Part shown: in pieces, positions 1-11,367 of the stretch
Numbering within the stretch: position 1 is the first letter of the stretch
How the letters are laid out: the number at the start of each line of letters is the position of its first letter
From: Glaciozyma antarctica PI12
Taxonomy: Eukaryota > Basidiomycota > Microbotryomycetes > Kriegeriales > Camptobasidiaceae
Length of the DNA: 64,000 nucleotides
Assembly (NCBI GenBank): GCA_002917775.1
Contig: KZ627148.1
Coordinates: 1,037,776-1,101,775 of the forward strand
Direction of reading: 5' to 3'
Notes under the pieces: model-generated
What the model was told of the DNA's origin: nothing
Databases searched by the model: none
The model's input: only the letters and a program-made list of their open reading frames with translations
Position numbers and translations under genes: made by a program

Positions 1-216
1 ATCTGCGCCGGTGGTCTCAAGCCGTGCTACTTAATAGCCAGTTACCCCAACTTCAAGCCCGCCTTCTCTTCAAATCGCAGATGCAGCTGCATCTCCACCG
101 ACGTCTGTGGATCTCCTCGCTCGATTATGCCCGCCCACTCTTCTCCAAATCTCTCCCTCCCTCCTCGACTAGAAAGCAGCTCCAGCCAGATCCCTGTATT
201 GAGCTTAATTCCAACC

Positions 217-1617
217 TCATCCATCCCCTCGTTCACCAATTCTTCCATCCAGCGCCCTCCCGCCCGTCCTCCCACCTCTCCGTAACTCCTGCCCCTCATC
301 CATCGTCGTGAGGAACGCCGAAAAGCTCTCCGCGCGCATCCTAACTTCAGGCGACTTTCCCACCGCTGTCGTCCGCATACTCGAAGGCGGAGGTGTAGAC
401 GTAAAGTCGAGCGTCGGCGAGGATTCTCGACTGCTCCCAACCGAGGAGATCGAGTTCCTCTTCGAGCGCGCCTGCACAAGCCTCAATGGCGAGCTCTGCC
501 TACTCGGCGGCTTGCTCCCTGCGCTCGCGACACTCGCGCTCCTCCCCCTCTCCCGCCGCCCCTTCTCGTGCCCACCGTCCATCTCCGCACTCCCCTCCCT
601 CTCCTTCTCACTCCCACTCCCACTTGAGCTCCTACCACCCTTCACCCACTTCCACCATCCCTTCTTCCCCGCCACTTCGTGCGCCATTCGCCGTTTCTCC
701 CATTCGCCTCGGTATCGCTCGTACCCCTCCCTAAAACTGGCGCTCACGCGCGAGCTAAATATGAGCTCTCCGCGCGGGTTCGAGGCGGGGGGTATAGGGG
801 CGAGAGGAACGCCTCGAGTGGCCGTAGAGGGTGGTGGAGGTGATGCGCTGGGAGATCCTGGAGGCGAGCGATTCCCTCGTGCCGAGCGGGAGGAATGGGA
901 GGAAGAGGCGGAGGTGCGGCGGGATAATGGGGCGGAAGTGGAGGGGGGACTGGGGGTTGCAGGAGGGGTGGCGCGGAAGTACGAGGTGAGGGAGGAGAAG
1001 CGGGGTTTGGCGCGCGTGTTGAGGTAGATATTGAAGGGTCGGAGGGCGCGATTTGCTTGCGGAACAAACTTGTAGGCGTACGAGATCTTCTCGCTGTACA
1101 TTCCTGTTGCGAAGAAGAGGGCGAGAGTGACGAGGGATACGAGGAGGAGGGCGATGTTGCTGTAGTGGATTAACGAGTACTGTGCGCGCGGAGTGGGTTA
1201 GCTGGAGCGCGCGGAGTTGTAGGTATTACTCACTATGCTGGGGAGAATAAAGACGGTGTAGGAGAGCCAGAGAATGAAGCAGACGAGCGAGACCAAGAAC
1301 GCTGAGGAGAGAGGAGGCAGTCGAGTCAGCTCAGCCCTCGCCTCGTCCAGCAAATCGTCCCAGGCATTCCATCAGCTGTCCGCGAGCCAGTGCAGCCCCC
1401 CAGCACGTCCACTAACCTTCATACTTCCTCCGCTGCTTCTGTAACCTGTTCGCCGAACGAGGGAGTCCATCAGCTTCCCAGCTCGCTCGAACCTCTCGGC
1501 GGCAAAGACGCACCTCTCCGCGTTCTGCTTCAAGCGCTCCTCGAAGATCAGGACGTCCTTGAACGTGTCGCGAGCTGCCGGAGGGAAGAAGGTGTTGGTC
1601 CTCCTCGAGCCCGCCAT
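217..1617 (-). CDS. SPO7: Spo7-like regulatory subunit of the Nem1-Spo7 lipid phosphatase complex
   Basis: Three exons fit: 1617-1425, 1301-1234 and 1179-217, giving about 407 aa. Residues 18-33 (TFKDVLIFEERLKQNA) match the N-terminal helix of Spo7/CNEP1R1. Two membrane segments follow, split by the second intron (one ending LPSI, one around IALLLVSLVTLALFF). Next comes the conserved cytosolic stretch KFVPQANRALRPFNIYL. In the known family this protein tethers and activates the Nem1 phosphatase at the ER/nuclear envelope, which dephosphorylates lipin (Pah1). The remaining ~260 residues are a Ser/Pro-rich, probably disordered tail, making the protein clearly longer than yeast Spo7 (about 260 aa). 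The first donor was taken as GTATGA at 1424, because the stronger-looking GTTAGT at 1416 puts the first membrane segment out of frame. The gene is divergent from RCY1, with 314 bp between starts. Confidence 0.85.
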
Positions 1618-1931
1618 CCGGTGCTCGACTTTGACGCCGACAGGGCTGGTCCTTTGCAGACGCTGCGATATTGTATGTTACTAAGCTTGTTGAGGCGGCA
1701 GGCGTGGGCGTGAGAGCTGTAAGGAATCGTGTGGAGCTGGGGAGGTGGCGAGGATGCAAGAGGCGACGAGCGAGCCGGCGCTCCTTGCCCTCACCCAACT
1801 CTCGACGACAAAGCTCAGCTCGTAGGCCCAACACAGCGCCAAGTTCCGGGGCATCCCTCCCCACCAGAGCGCCCTCCCCCCCACTCCTTCGCGCCTCGGC
1901 ACGACGCCTTGAGGAGCGCTCGCACCAGCTC

Positions 1932-4900
1932 ATGGAACGATGGACCGCTCTCCTTCCCGATAAACGCGTCGAAGGACCAGCACAACCTCGTATTCCTCTC
2001 ATCGGCCGTCTCCCAGAAGAAGCCTACACCGCTATTCTCCAGTTCCTCCCCGTGCCCGACCTCCCAGCTTTCGCCCTCTGTTCGCGCAAGCTCGCAGCTT
2101 TCACGAAGGACGATCGCGTATGGAAGGCGAAGCTTGCGCTGCTAAACTATCGCGGGCCAGGAGCTATCGCGTGGAGGGAGGGAGGACGCCCAGCGGCAGA
2201 AGCAGTGCATGCGTCCACGATGGGCGACGGAGAGCTGGCGGTGCCGCAGGGAGCGAGCCTACCGACTCCCTCGCCGCTCTTTGCATCTACCGAGGTGGAC
2301 GATGAGTTTGGAGAATTCTTTGAGGGGGAGGGGGACGTCAGCCTCGTCTACGACGATGGATTCGGGGACTTCCAGGACTTTGGAGGAGAGCAGGCGCTAC
2401 GCCCTGGACTGGTCTCCGATCCGTTTGGGTTCGAGCAGGACTTCTCAAAGGTCTCGTTGGGGAGTAGTGGGGCCGCACCGGCGAAGCTTAAGGCGGGAGG
2501 CGACCTGATGATGATGTTCGACGACGACGACTGCGCACCTCCTCCAGCTCCCACTCGCCCACCGAACGACTCCCACCTCACTTTCCAAACCCCTGCACCC
2601 TCCCTCCATACCTCCTCTCTCACCACCTCTCACTCGACCTCCACCTCTCCCTCCTCCCTCCCGCCAATACGACCCTCCTCCGACCTCTCCCTCCGCGACA
2701 TCTTTATCAAACACCACTCCCTCCTCCTACCCTTCTACCTTTCCCTCCTCACCCACACCACCTCTTCCCTCGTATTCACATCTCCCACCCTCACTCCCGC
2801 CACACGCTCCCAACTCCTCTCCTCCCTGGTCCGCTTCTGCGCACCAGAAGTCGCCCCCACTCGCTCTCTCCTCCAGCGAACGACAGTACTCCGGAATGCA
2901 CAATCGGCTGCCGACTTCTTCGAGTCGGCACTTCTCGCGGAATTCGAGCGCGCGGACGAGAGGAGGGACGAGGAATCGATGCGAGAGAAGGCTGCGGTGC
3001 TGTGGGACCTGAACGGGAGCAGCAGCGTCGCGCAGATATTTGTTCAGAAGCGTGAGATCTTCTACGACCAGAGTCACAACCCGCTCAAGAACCTCGTGTG
3101 AGTTCTCGCTTCGCGCGTGCGCTGAGAACCTTGCTGACTTGACTTCCTCGTTCGCAGCAAGATCGAAACCCCGATGGGAGACAAGGCCGACGGTATCGAC
3201 TTTTCGGCGATGGACGCCTACATGAAGCACGTCCTGCGCGTCGTCGAGCGCGAAGGCGGTGTCATCGCTCGCGTCTTCCCCTTCGAAGCGGACGTCCTCG
3301 TCTATTTCACGGAACGCATAGCCAACGACGTCATCTCCGACTACATCACCTCCCTCCTCAGCGCTGCTCAGGCACTGCAACATCCTCTCTTCCTCCTGGC
3401 GACGGCGGCGACGTTCGGGCAGGTATATCGACTCGTCGACGCGGTGCTGGAGATTGAGCCGAAGAGCCCGATGGTCACGAAGGAGCGGGTGGAGGACGTC
3501 GTCTTCAAAATGTTTGAGCCGCTCATGGACGACTACCTCCAGGAGGAGGCGGATTGGATCCGCGAGGTGCTCGAGGGAGTGTGCGCTGAATGGGACGAAA
3601 AGGTTCGCGCCGGTCTTCCTCACCCGCTCTGAACCTCGCTAACGAAACTCAACGCCTTGCAGACCGCCTCCGACCTAGCCATCTCGGACCCCACCTTCCT
3701 CGCCTCGTCGAACCCCGCCCAAGTCAAGCGCAACGTCCTCGCCGGCTTCACCAAAGTCCTCCTCCTCCCCGTCACTATCATTCCCAAAACCGCCTCGTAC
3801 GGTCTCAACGCCATCACCGTCGGCGCAACGGGCGCGTTCAATACGTTCGCCTCCCTCGGCGGAGGTCTCGGCGCCCAGTTCGGCAGCGGGATCTCGCGAA
3901 CTCAAACGCCTGCCCCAGCCGTCGATGAGCCCAAGGTCGACGCTTTGTGGGGCGACGCCGTCCCGCGTGCCTCAATCGACGACGCCAGCGGAGTCGTCAG
4001 CTTCCCCACCTCTCCTACTTCGCCCTTCTCCGAGCCTACGAAACTTTCGCACGGGCGATTCGACCAACTCCAACTCCTCCTCTCCCTCGACACGGCTCTC
4101 CAGCTCATCCAAGCCGATCGCGACTGCCTCAAGCGCGTCCAGACGTTCGTTCGGTACCCGGGGACGTACGGCCGGAAAGTGCGGGATGCGATCGAGGAGG
4201 TTTTTATCATCTTGCTGCAGACGCTTGGGGAGAAGCACGTTTGCCCGGCATTCGACAAGGCGACGAAGCAGATGGGAGCGTATAGGCCTGAGGAGCATGA
4301 GCAGGAGACGTCGGTCGCGCCGCTCGTGCAGTTTTTCGAGTTGGTGCATATTGGGGATACGATTCAGCAGATGGTCGAGGTTTATTTCGACAAGGAGATG
4401 GTACGTCTTTGTGCTTCTTTCGTTATGGTGGGCTTCGCTGACTTTCGCTGTTGCGCAGGCTGCGTTCATCGACAAGAAGGACTTCCGTGCGCCCCCCCCC
4501 CTGCTTTCGTACCAGCACGACTGACCGCTTTCTCCGCAGTCAACACCGTCGTGCGCGAGAAGAAGCGCTTCGAGATGTCTCTCGACGACGCCGTCGCGCA
4601 AGGCCTCAACGCCGGCGTCAACATCCTCATGCGCCAAGTCGAGCACATCATCTCGATGCACCAAGGTCCCGCCGACTTCTGCCCCGCCGAAGGAGCCGAC
4701 ATGGACTTGCGACCTACGAAGGCGTGCAGAGAGTCGATCGAGACGCTCGAGACGCACTGCAACATGCTCAAGGGGAGTACGGACAAGCAGATCCTCGAGG
4801 TCTTCCACCAGGAAGTCGGCATTCGATTACACGGGTACGTTCTCCTCGTCCGTCTATCCTCCAGCGCACGTTGGCTGACGCCCCACGTGCCGCAGGATCA

Positions 4901-5293
4901 TCCTCAAGCACCTCAAGCGCCTTATCGTCTCGATCGAAGGCGGCTTCCAGCTCATCGCCGACCTGAACGCCTACCACGCTTTCGTCTCCAACCTTCGGCA
5001 ACCCAACATCACAGCCTACTTTACGAGCCTCAAGATGGTCGGAGAGATCTTTGTGATCGACTCGCCGAAGGATTTGGGCCAGCTCGTGAGGGACGTGAGT
5101 CGGTACGAGGGGACGCTGAGTGCCGACGATCTGTACGAGTGTGGTGAGTCCAGTTTTGGTTCCTGCGAGGGAGGCGTGGGCTGATGAACGCCTCGATGTA
5201 GTTCAGCGACGAGCGGATTGGAAGCGGATCGACAAGCAGGTGGAGAAGCAGTTGTTTGGGCTCAAGTTGCAGGAGGATTGTACGATCTGTTGA
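1932..5293 (+). CDS. RCY1: Recyclin-1-like F-box / Sec10-type endocytic recycling protein
   Basis: Seven exons join in frame: 1932-3097, 3158-3602, 3663-4400, 4459-4486, 4540-4834, 4896-5143 and 5202-5293 (1,003 aa). An F-box lies at residues ~21-65 (IPLIGRLPEEAYTAIL...VWKAKL). A low-complexity acidic/Pro-Ser linker follows, then a long helical region like exocyst Sec10 with the signature DFLNTVVREKKRFE. The latter is formed only when the 28-nt exon 4 is spliced to exon 5. The protein ends in CTIC, a CaaX-like box; yeast Rcy1 also ends in a CaaX motif needed for its membrane role. Known role: recycling of internalised membrane proteins from early endosomes via an SCF-related complex. The reading frame is open upstream to 1671, but the ATG at 1932 is preferred because the F-box starts just after it and the upstream part lacks conserved features. 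Confidence 0.9.
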
Positions 5294-5780
5294 TTGCCAT
5301 CTCATCCTCGGATTCACGTTCAATCTAGTCGTTTATGTACTGCTCTCCGCTGTGAAGCCGCCGTCGGGGCTGCCAAGCTGTGCACGCCCCGAAGCTCGCA
5401 GCTCTGCGCTTGCAGCCGCCGAGAGGAGTGGGGTGCTGGCGATGGGAGGGAGTTGGTTCCGCCGACGACAACGGCGACAACGGGAGGATTCAGAGGGAGA
5501 GCTGTAGAAGTCTTGAGGTGGCTGTTCCCTGGCGAGAGGACGCGTGGAGGGACGAGCGAGGGGTCGGCGCCGGAGGAGGAGAGGTCAAAGCGGGAGCGAG
5601 CGACGAAAGAAAAGCAGGAGGAAGCAGAGAGAAAAAGCAGAGGCACGAGAACGCATGACGAAGAGTTCTACGCTACGTTGAGAGTGGCTTGAACGCTTGC
5701 TGCCCTCCTCCCGCCGTACCCCGCCCCTTTCTCCCCAACTCGCGCCACCCCAAGTAACCTCTCGCACCAACATCTCCCTT
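5294..5780. other. Intergenic gap, no gene seen
   Basis: This 487-bp stretch lies between the RCY1 stop and the 3' end of the F-box/LRR pseudogene. Short open frames occur on both strands, but none has splice signals, codon bias or family resemblance. It presumably holds the 3' flanks of the two convergent units. Confidence 0.5.
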
Positions 5781-7281
5781 CTAATCTCGCTCCAACCTCA
5801 TCCGATCGTAAAGCTTTTCCAGCAGCTCCACCAGCTCGGCCGACCCCGCGGCATCCCCGTCCATGCGAACCCTCCTCGAGCGTGCCAGGCCGTACTCCAG
5901 CACTTCGTCGATCGCATTGCACCTCGAAGCGAGCGCCCTTTTTGATGAGGTTTGAGGAAGGGGTCCCGTGCGAAGGAAGGGGCTGACGATGCCGTGGAGG
6001 GAAATCGAGATATCTCGTTTCTGGAAGATTCGGCGGAGCTTGGAGGCGAGGTTTGGGAACAAAGAGACGTCGTCGGAGGCGATGGAAAGAGTGCGCAAGT
6101 GGTGTGAAAAGGTCCGGAGGGACGATGGAAGTGGAGAGGAAGCGGAGGAAGTCTGGTTTATCTGAACCAGGAAAAGTTGGAGGGAGGTGATGGGAGAGTC
6201 GGCAAAAAGGGGGAGGATGCAAAGCGAGTCGTCCATTGAGAAATCGGGAGTAAGGTGGTGTAGGTGAGGGAAGGTCGTAGGCGTGGAAGAGGTGTCGAAG
6301 TCCCAGCTCAGGACCAAAAGTCCCATCACGCGAGTGCCTTGCGAGGCGAGCGGCGAAGAGGCTTATAGAGCTGCAGTCCGTCTCGGAGTACTTGGCCGAT
6401 ACCAGAGATAACGATTTGAGGGCGGCGAGGGACGTCCAGTCGGCGCCAGACCACGCGACGTCGAGAAGAGCTTGTCGCTCGTCATCTTCTTCACTATCTC
6501 CTTTCAGCTCCAATCGCTCCAACTTGACGCATCGAGAAATCGCAGCAATGAGACGAGGACATTCGGGATCGATCCCCCCCGTCGGAAACGTCTCGTTGCC
6601 GTAAAGGCAGAGCCTCCGGAGATGCGGGAAGAAGGCGAGCACGAGCGCCGCCTCGCTTGACGTGAAGGAGTGGAGCTCGAGGTGGTCGATCCGCCGAGCG
6701 AGAAATTGGAAAGCCGAGTGGTTGCTGACGAAGTGATTGCTGCTCGCTTCGTCGAGTTGAAGGCAATCGCCTAGCAGGCGCTGCGTTGCGGACGGCGCCA
6801 AGACGAGTTTGCGGAGTGTCGACATGAAAGTGGCGTGATTTGAAGGGCGAGAGACACCGTGTGCTCAATATCGTCGCCGGAGGCGTCTTGACCGAAGCGC
6901 AGCTCTTGAAAGTGGGAGGAGTGGTGGGGCAGGATTAGGTATTTGAAGACATCGTCGTACGTGCGGCTGGCATCGAGCATCTTAAGGGCGAGTCAGATTT
7001 TCCAAACGCTGGTGAAGAGGAACTGCTAACCTCGAAGACGTACGGCGCGGCGAGCTGACTGAACTGACGAACTGACGGATGAAGAGCGCGTTCAAACTCC
7101 GTCCGTGCCATTGCGCTGCGGCCTTGACGCGCTTCTCCGTTTCCCAGTTCTCGACTCGCGCGCGGTAGCTTCAGTCTTGTTCCGACGCAAGCTTGACAAT
7201 GTACGCCTTCGTTTCGGTGGGTAGATCGAGGAGGGTGAGGCGAGGCGGCGCGGGAGGAGGCGAAGGAGCTTTCGGCGGCAT
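5781..7281 (-). pseudogene. F-box/LRR-like family copy A, degraded
   Basis: This is a full-length but broken relative of the intact gene at 46882-48388. Exon 1 (from the ATG at 7281) keeps the family N-terminus LTLLDLPTETKAYIVKLA, but the codon after EQD is TGA where sister copies have an Arg codon. The downstream motif RSLNALF is followed by a frame change before the donor near 7030. In exon 2 at least two more frame changes are needed, near 6840 (before MSTLRKLVLA) and near 6320 (before GLLVLSWDF). The C-terminus (VLEYGLARSRRVRMDGD...DRMRLERD) is well preserved. The family resembles basidiomycete F-box proteins: a short LP-x-E-x-K-x-x-I box, an LNALF...F motif, then irregular leucine-rich repeats. 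With four or more lesions, loss of function is more likely than assembly error. Confidence 0.75.
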
Positions 7282-7309
7282 GGCTGAGAGGGGAGGGGAG
7301 GGGAGGGGA

Positions 7310-7700
7310 TGCGGCTGGGAGTGGCGGAAGGGTTCGTAGGAGCGTTCGACAGGCGCGCTATGGGCAGGAAGGGGCCGTCAGCACCGCTCTCCAGCTTCGA
7401 CACCGTTGCTTCCGCTCCCGCTCCTCCCTTCCTTTGTTACGCGCACTCCTCGGGCTCGAAGACCTGGCTTCCGTACGTGGTCCTCTTCGCGGTGTGAAGA
7501 CGTACAGGAATGCAGAGCGACGGGGGCGCAGCGTGAAGCAGCGGGAGCACGAAGAGCTTGCGCTGGTGGAACGACGGGCAGTCAGCGCCAGTTGCGGTGA
7601 TTCTGGTGAGGACGTGGACTCACCAGGATCCTCCTAAAGCGTAACGGCGGCGGTGAAGTCCTTCGAAGCGTGCGGGAGGAGGAAGAGAGGCAGCTCCGCC
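7310..7700. repeat. Duplicated 5' flanking block, copy 1 (partner at 15985-16560)
   Basis: Read on the plus strand, this block is clearly similar to the reverse complement of 15985-16560. Long matching tracts surround 'gttgcggtgatt' and 'gtgaggacgtggactc', and both contain 'gaagtccttcgaagcgtgcg'. In both places the block lies directly upstream of an F-box/LRR-like copy (copies A and D) in the same relative orientation. Family gene and upstream flank therefore seem to have been copied as a unit. On the strand of the F-box gene the block carries faded splice-like signals (gtgagt, gctgac, cag) and a short frame ending PHASKDFTAAVTL-stop, so it may contain a dead upstream gene. I do not recognise its product. 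Confidence 0.65.
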
Positions 7701-7948
7701 GAACCTAGCGCTCCAAGTCGTCGGCCGGTCTTCCTCTCGAGGTCGTCTTCCTCTCCCTCGTCAAAGGCAGAGCGACTTTGCTGGTGTACTGCAAGTCGGT
7801 ACGAAGAGCACGCAGATCTGATCGAAGCCGCTCGCTTTCGAAGCTATTCTTCGAGGCCTCGCTCGGAGACGATTCCCCCCTCCTCCAGGTCGCTCTCTCG
7901 CAGTTCTTCGAGTCCTTTCGCCATCCCATTCCTTAATTCCGCCTCCCT

Positions 7949-8185
7949 ATACCTGCTCCCCCATCGTCTTCGCCTGGAGCCCGATGATCAGCGGCATCAG
8001 CTCCTCCGCTCCCTCGCAATCCCCATCCATCCTAGCTCTCGCCAACCTCGCCAGCATAAATCACACGACGTCTTCCAGAGCGTCAGAGGCAGCCTCCGTC
8101 GTCGCATCTTCAAAGCACTCGAGCATGACGAGCAGGTGGTGGTCGAGACTGGCGAGGGAACGCAGAGCACCAAGACCCATAACCT
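7949..8185 (-). pseudogene. F-box/LRR-like family relic B (C-terminus only)
   Basis: On the minus strand a frame reads SDALEDVV-stop-FMLARLARARMDGD followed by CEGAEELMPLIIGLQAK. It aligns with the family C-terminus seen in copy D (ALDEVLRFGLARSARARLDGD...EGAEELLPLVKGL). An in-frame stop interrupts it and no upstream exon remains. It sits between the VMA8 stop and the flanking block of copy A, with copy A in the same orientation, so the two look like a decayed tandem pair. Confidence 0.7.
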
Positions 8186-8229
8186 CCCATAATGCCCGAG
8201 AACTTCGCATTACACTGACCCACAAATCC

Positions 8230-9476
8230 CTAGAAGATAACTACAGTGCGATAAGGACGTCAGCACCAGTTTAGGTTACGACTCTTCGTGCAAACTCACC
8301 ATCCTCGTCCTTCTCATTCAAGAGATTGTCCGGCGTCGGATCGTCAACGACCTCGTCCACCTTGCCCGCTGCTTCCTCGGCCGCACGCTTCTCAGCCTGC
8401 TCAAGGTCCCGAACGGCGTTGTCACGCTTCTTTTTGCTCTGCACCTTCTTGAGCCTGTGCATGCGAGGTTAGGCTACGCGTCAGGAGAGATGGGACGGGG
8501 GACAGGCGTACCTGAAGAAGCTATCGCGATCCATCTCGTCGAGCCTGGAAGAAGCGTTAGCAAGAGAGGGAGGGAGACATTGGTGGAGAGGACGCACTCC
8601 GAGTTGATGTAGGTGATCGTGTTCTCCAGCCGAGGAATCACGACGTGCTCGAGCGCGTTAACTCGTCGATTCGTCATCTTGATAACCTCGTCAAGGATAA
8701 TAAACGCCGTCTAGAGCACAAGTTAGCTCGGTACTCCGGTCCCGGAAAAGAAAGACCACGCACCTGGAGCGAAGCGAGCTCGACGAGCGTCTCGACAGCC
8801 TTCGCAAAGATTTCGCGACACTTGGTGATCTGTTGTCCTCCCCTCCCCAATCCCGTCAAACCAAACCCTTCTCAGCGAACGTGGTCAGCTCCTAGCTACT
8901 GCCTAGAAAGCCAAAGGACGCACCTCCATTCCCTCCCTCCGCCTTGGTCCTCACGCACTCGAACGTCGGCAAGATGACACCCGACACGTTCTCCTGCTTC
9001 GTCTCGACCCTGAACGTCGCTTCGCTGATGCTCTCCTGGATCTGGTACGAGATATCGCCCGTCGCGTACGTCACCTCTGCGAGTGAGAACGCCGCGAGCT
9101 GCATCACTCGTCCCATCTTTCTCTTCGCCTGCGCTCTCCCACTCGTTAGCTGTGGTTCGAGGAGGAGGAGGAGGGCACGCGCGTCATCAATCTTGGAGAG
9201 GATGGTGCGGAAGCGCTTGGTGAGCGCGTCAGCCTTCTTCTTGAGGAGAGAGTGGCCCGTGACGGCCCCCTTGAGGCGGGTCTTGGTGTTGGTCAGGTTC
9301 ATCCTGGTCGGGACTGCATGGCGATGCTCGGTTAGCTGCCGTTCGAGCGAGGAGCGCGGGTTGATGGAGAGGAGGTGGGTTGAGTTGGTCCGACCGATAG
9401 CGGGAGCATCGCTGGAGCTGCGTCCTGGAGAGCGTGGCTACTCACAGACATTCTCCCGTGGCCCAGTTCCTGACAT
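8230..9476 (-). CDS. VMA8: V-type H+-ATPase subunit D
   Basis: Eight exons give 261 aa, near the usual ~256: 9476-9446, 9313-9183, 9128-8924, 8870-8764, 8710-8598, 8544-8512, 8454-8300 and 8240-8230. Hallmarks of the central rotor stalk subunit are present: FPTRMNLTNTKTRLKGA near the N-terminus, GHSLLKKKADALTKRFR, KRKMGRVMQLAAFSLAE, TGLGRGGQQ, AVETLVELASLQTAFI and VTNRRVNALEHVVIPR-type residues. The protein ends DEDGVIF from an 11-nt last exon. The start at 9476 was chosen because a 31-nt first exon gives phase 1 and rebuilds FPTRM; the ATG at 9451 does not. The intron 9182-9129 fits only with a GC donor (GCGCGT), since a GT donor three bases on shifts or pads the conserved KIDDA-KRKMG join. 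It is divergent from SAR1 (280 bp). Confidence 0.92.
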
Positions 9477-9756
9477 TGTTGAGCCAGAGGTTGAGGAGGG
9501 AGGTAGAGCTGCGATCGTCGACAGGAGCGCTCCCTCGAGGTGGAGCTGCCCGACGGCGTCCCTGGCTTGCGCTCCTCCCACTTGCTCCTGTGTACTACAG
9601 CAGCAACACTCTCGCAGGACAGACTCGAGTCCTCTCCCCTTCGATCCCCCCAGCAACCGCCAGTCAGTCCGCGCCTTGCCACGTCCTCGCGGCGCCCCCC
9701 AACTCTTTTGGCACTCGCTGACGCTCTCCCTCTCGCCACAGCACCGTCTACACACC

Positions 9757-10805
9757 ATGTGGATTTGGAACTACTTCTGGGACGTGCTCGCACAGTTCGG
9801 TCTCGTGAACAAGGTCCGCCCTATCGCTGAAGTGGACTGCACGGAACCGGCGAGCTGACGACCTTTGCTGCAGAACGCGAAGATCCTCTTCCTCGGACTC
9901 GACAACGCCGGAAAGACCGTAAGTCCTTTGCCGGTTGTTGGCAGTACCGAGAGCAGGCTGGGAGGAGCGAGGGAGGCAGGCTGGGCGAGCCGAGCAGGAG
10001 CTAACCCACTTGGGCCCGCAGACCCTCTTGCACATGCTCAAGAACGACCGTCTGGCCACTCTCCAACCCACTCTCCACCCTAGTGCGTTCCCTGCCTTCT
10101 GCTTGTGGAACAGGACCTGACCTCCCGTTCACAGCTTCTGAGGAACTCGCTAGTACGCCCTCGCGCACCTTCCCGCACACGACTCCCCCTGACCTTGCCT
10201 CGCAGTCGGTAACGTCAAGTTCACCACCTACGACCTTGGAGGACATCAGCAGGGTGCGACCTGCCACTCCCTTCACCCAAACACCAGCTAACCCCTTCAC
10301 GAACGCAGCCCGACGACTTTGGAAGGACTACTTCCCTGAGGTTGACGGCATCGTCTTCCTCATCGACGCACAGGATACGGAGCGCTTCCACGAGAGCAAG
10401 GCCGAGCTTGATGCGCTCCTCTCGATCGAGGAGCTCAGCAAGGTCCCCTTCCTCCTTTTGGGCAACAAGATCGATGCGCCCGGAGCTGTGAGCGAGGAGG
10501 AGCTGAGGTATGCGCTCGGAATGCACGCTACGACTGGAAAGGTGCGTTAGGCTTCTTTGCTTCTGCTCATTTGAGCTGGTGCTCGACGGTGGAGGATGCG
10601 AGAGGGACGAAAGCTAACGATAGACTCGGTTCGCAGGGCAAGGTCCCGTTGACCGACATGCGGCCCATCGAGATCTTCATGTGCTCCGTCGTTATGCGAC
10701 AGGGTTACGGAGAGGGTGCGTCTGTCCTCACTAGCTCTCACGCCTCCTTGCTGATCGAAGCTCCCGCAACGAACAGGCTTCAGGTGGTTGGCGCAGTACA
10801 TCTAA
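9757..10805 (+). CDS. SAR1: Sar1 small GTPase (COPII coat initiation)
   Basis: Eight exons give 189 aa, the family length: 9757-9813, 9874-9918, 10022-10082, 10135-10152, 10206-10253, 10309-10541, 10637-10715 and 10777-10805. The N-terminus [16 protein letters not shown] is the amphipathic membrane-inserting helix of Sar1. The P-loop GLDNAGKT is split by an intron and continues TLLHMLKND. Switch I has TLQPT, switch II reads [16 protein letters not shown], and the guanine-binding motif is NKID. The C-terminus [13 protein letters not shown] is typical. Known role: GTP-dependent recruitment of Sec23/24 at ER exit sites. One exon is only 18 nt. Confidence 0.96.
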
Positions 10806-11367
10806 ACGCTTTCGGGAAATTTCAACTTTCATGTCGGGCGCGTGGACGAGTTAGACGTGGTGGAGGAAAAGCTGGGAGGAGGGAGGAGACGCCGGTAGTC
10901 ACAGGCGACGGATGTTTAATCGCTTTCCCTTTCCTTGGGCTGCGGGGTGCCAGCGGAAGCGAGTGAACCAGACACATCTCGCTCTCAGTCACAACGAAGT
11001 GCTGTTGGCGAGAGCGAAACCACCAGCGCAAGGCTGGCCCAAGGCTGGCCCCGGCCAAGTTCGTCGTTTCGTGCTTCGGCACGCGACAGCTCTCTCCCTC
11101 CTACCACACACGCGCCTGCTCCTCCGCCCACGCACACGCTTGCTCCGTGCTCAGCTAAGGCCTCTCACTTCCCGCTGCACCGTACCCCGCCAGGTAGCTC
11201 CCCGCGTCGCCCTTCCCCTCCGGCCTTGCTTTCCTTCCGGCGTGAGTTCATCGCCCTGCCAGCAGCGAACGCGTGCGCTCGAGGGACTGAAGCTGACCTT
11301 CTTGTTTCAGCACGACCTCCTCCTTTCCTCCTCCCCATCTCCAGCGCCGGCTCCTCCCACCCTCGAC
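10806..11367. other. Intergenic gap
   Basis: This 562-bp gap lies between SAR1 and F-box/LRR copy C. It has a tiny imperfect tandem of 'aggctggccc' units near 11032-11055 but no convincing coding frame. It should hold the promoter of copy C. Confidence 0.5.

Noticed and set aside
1671-1931. Upstream extension of RCY1 to 1671
   Set aside because: The frame is open but Arg/Ser-rich without conserved features, and it overlaps the shared promoter. The ATG at 1932 directly precedes the F-box.
9446-9451. VMA8 start at 9451 (MS)
   Set aside because: It gives phase 0 into exon 2 and an immediate stop. The ATG at 9476 rebuilds the conserved FPTRM.
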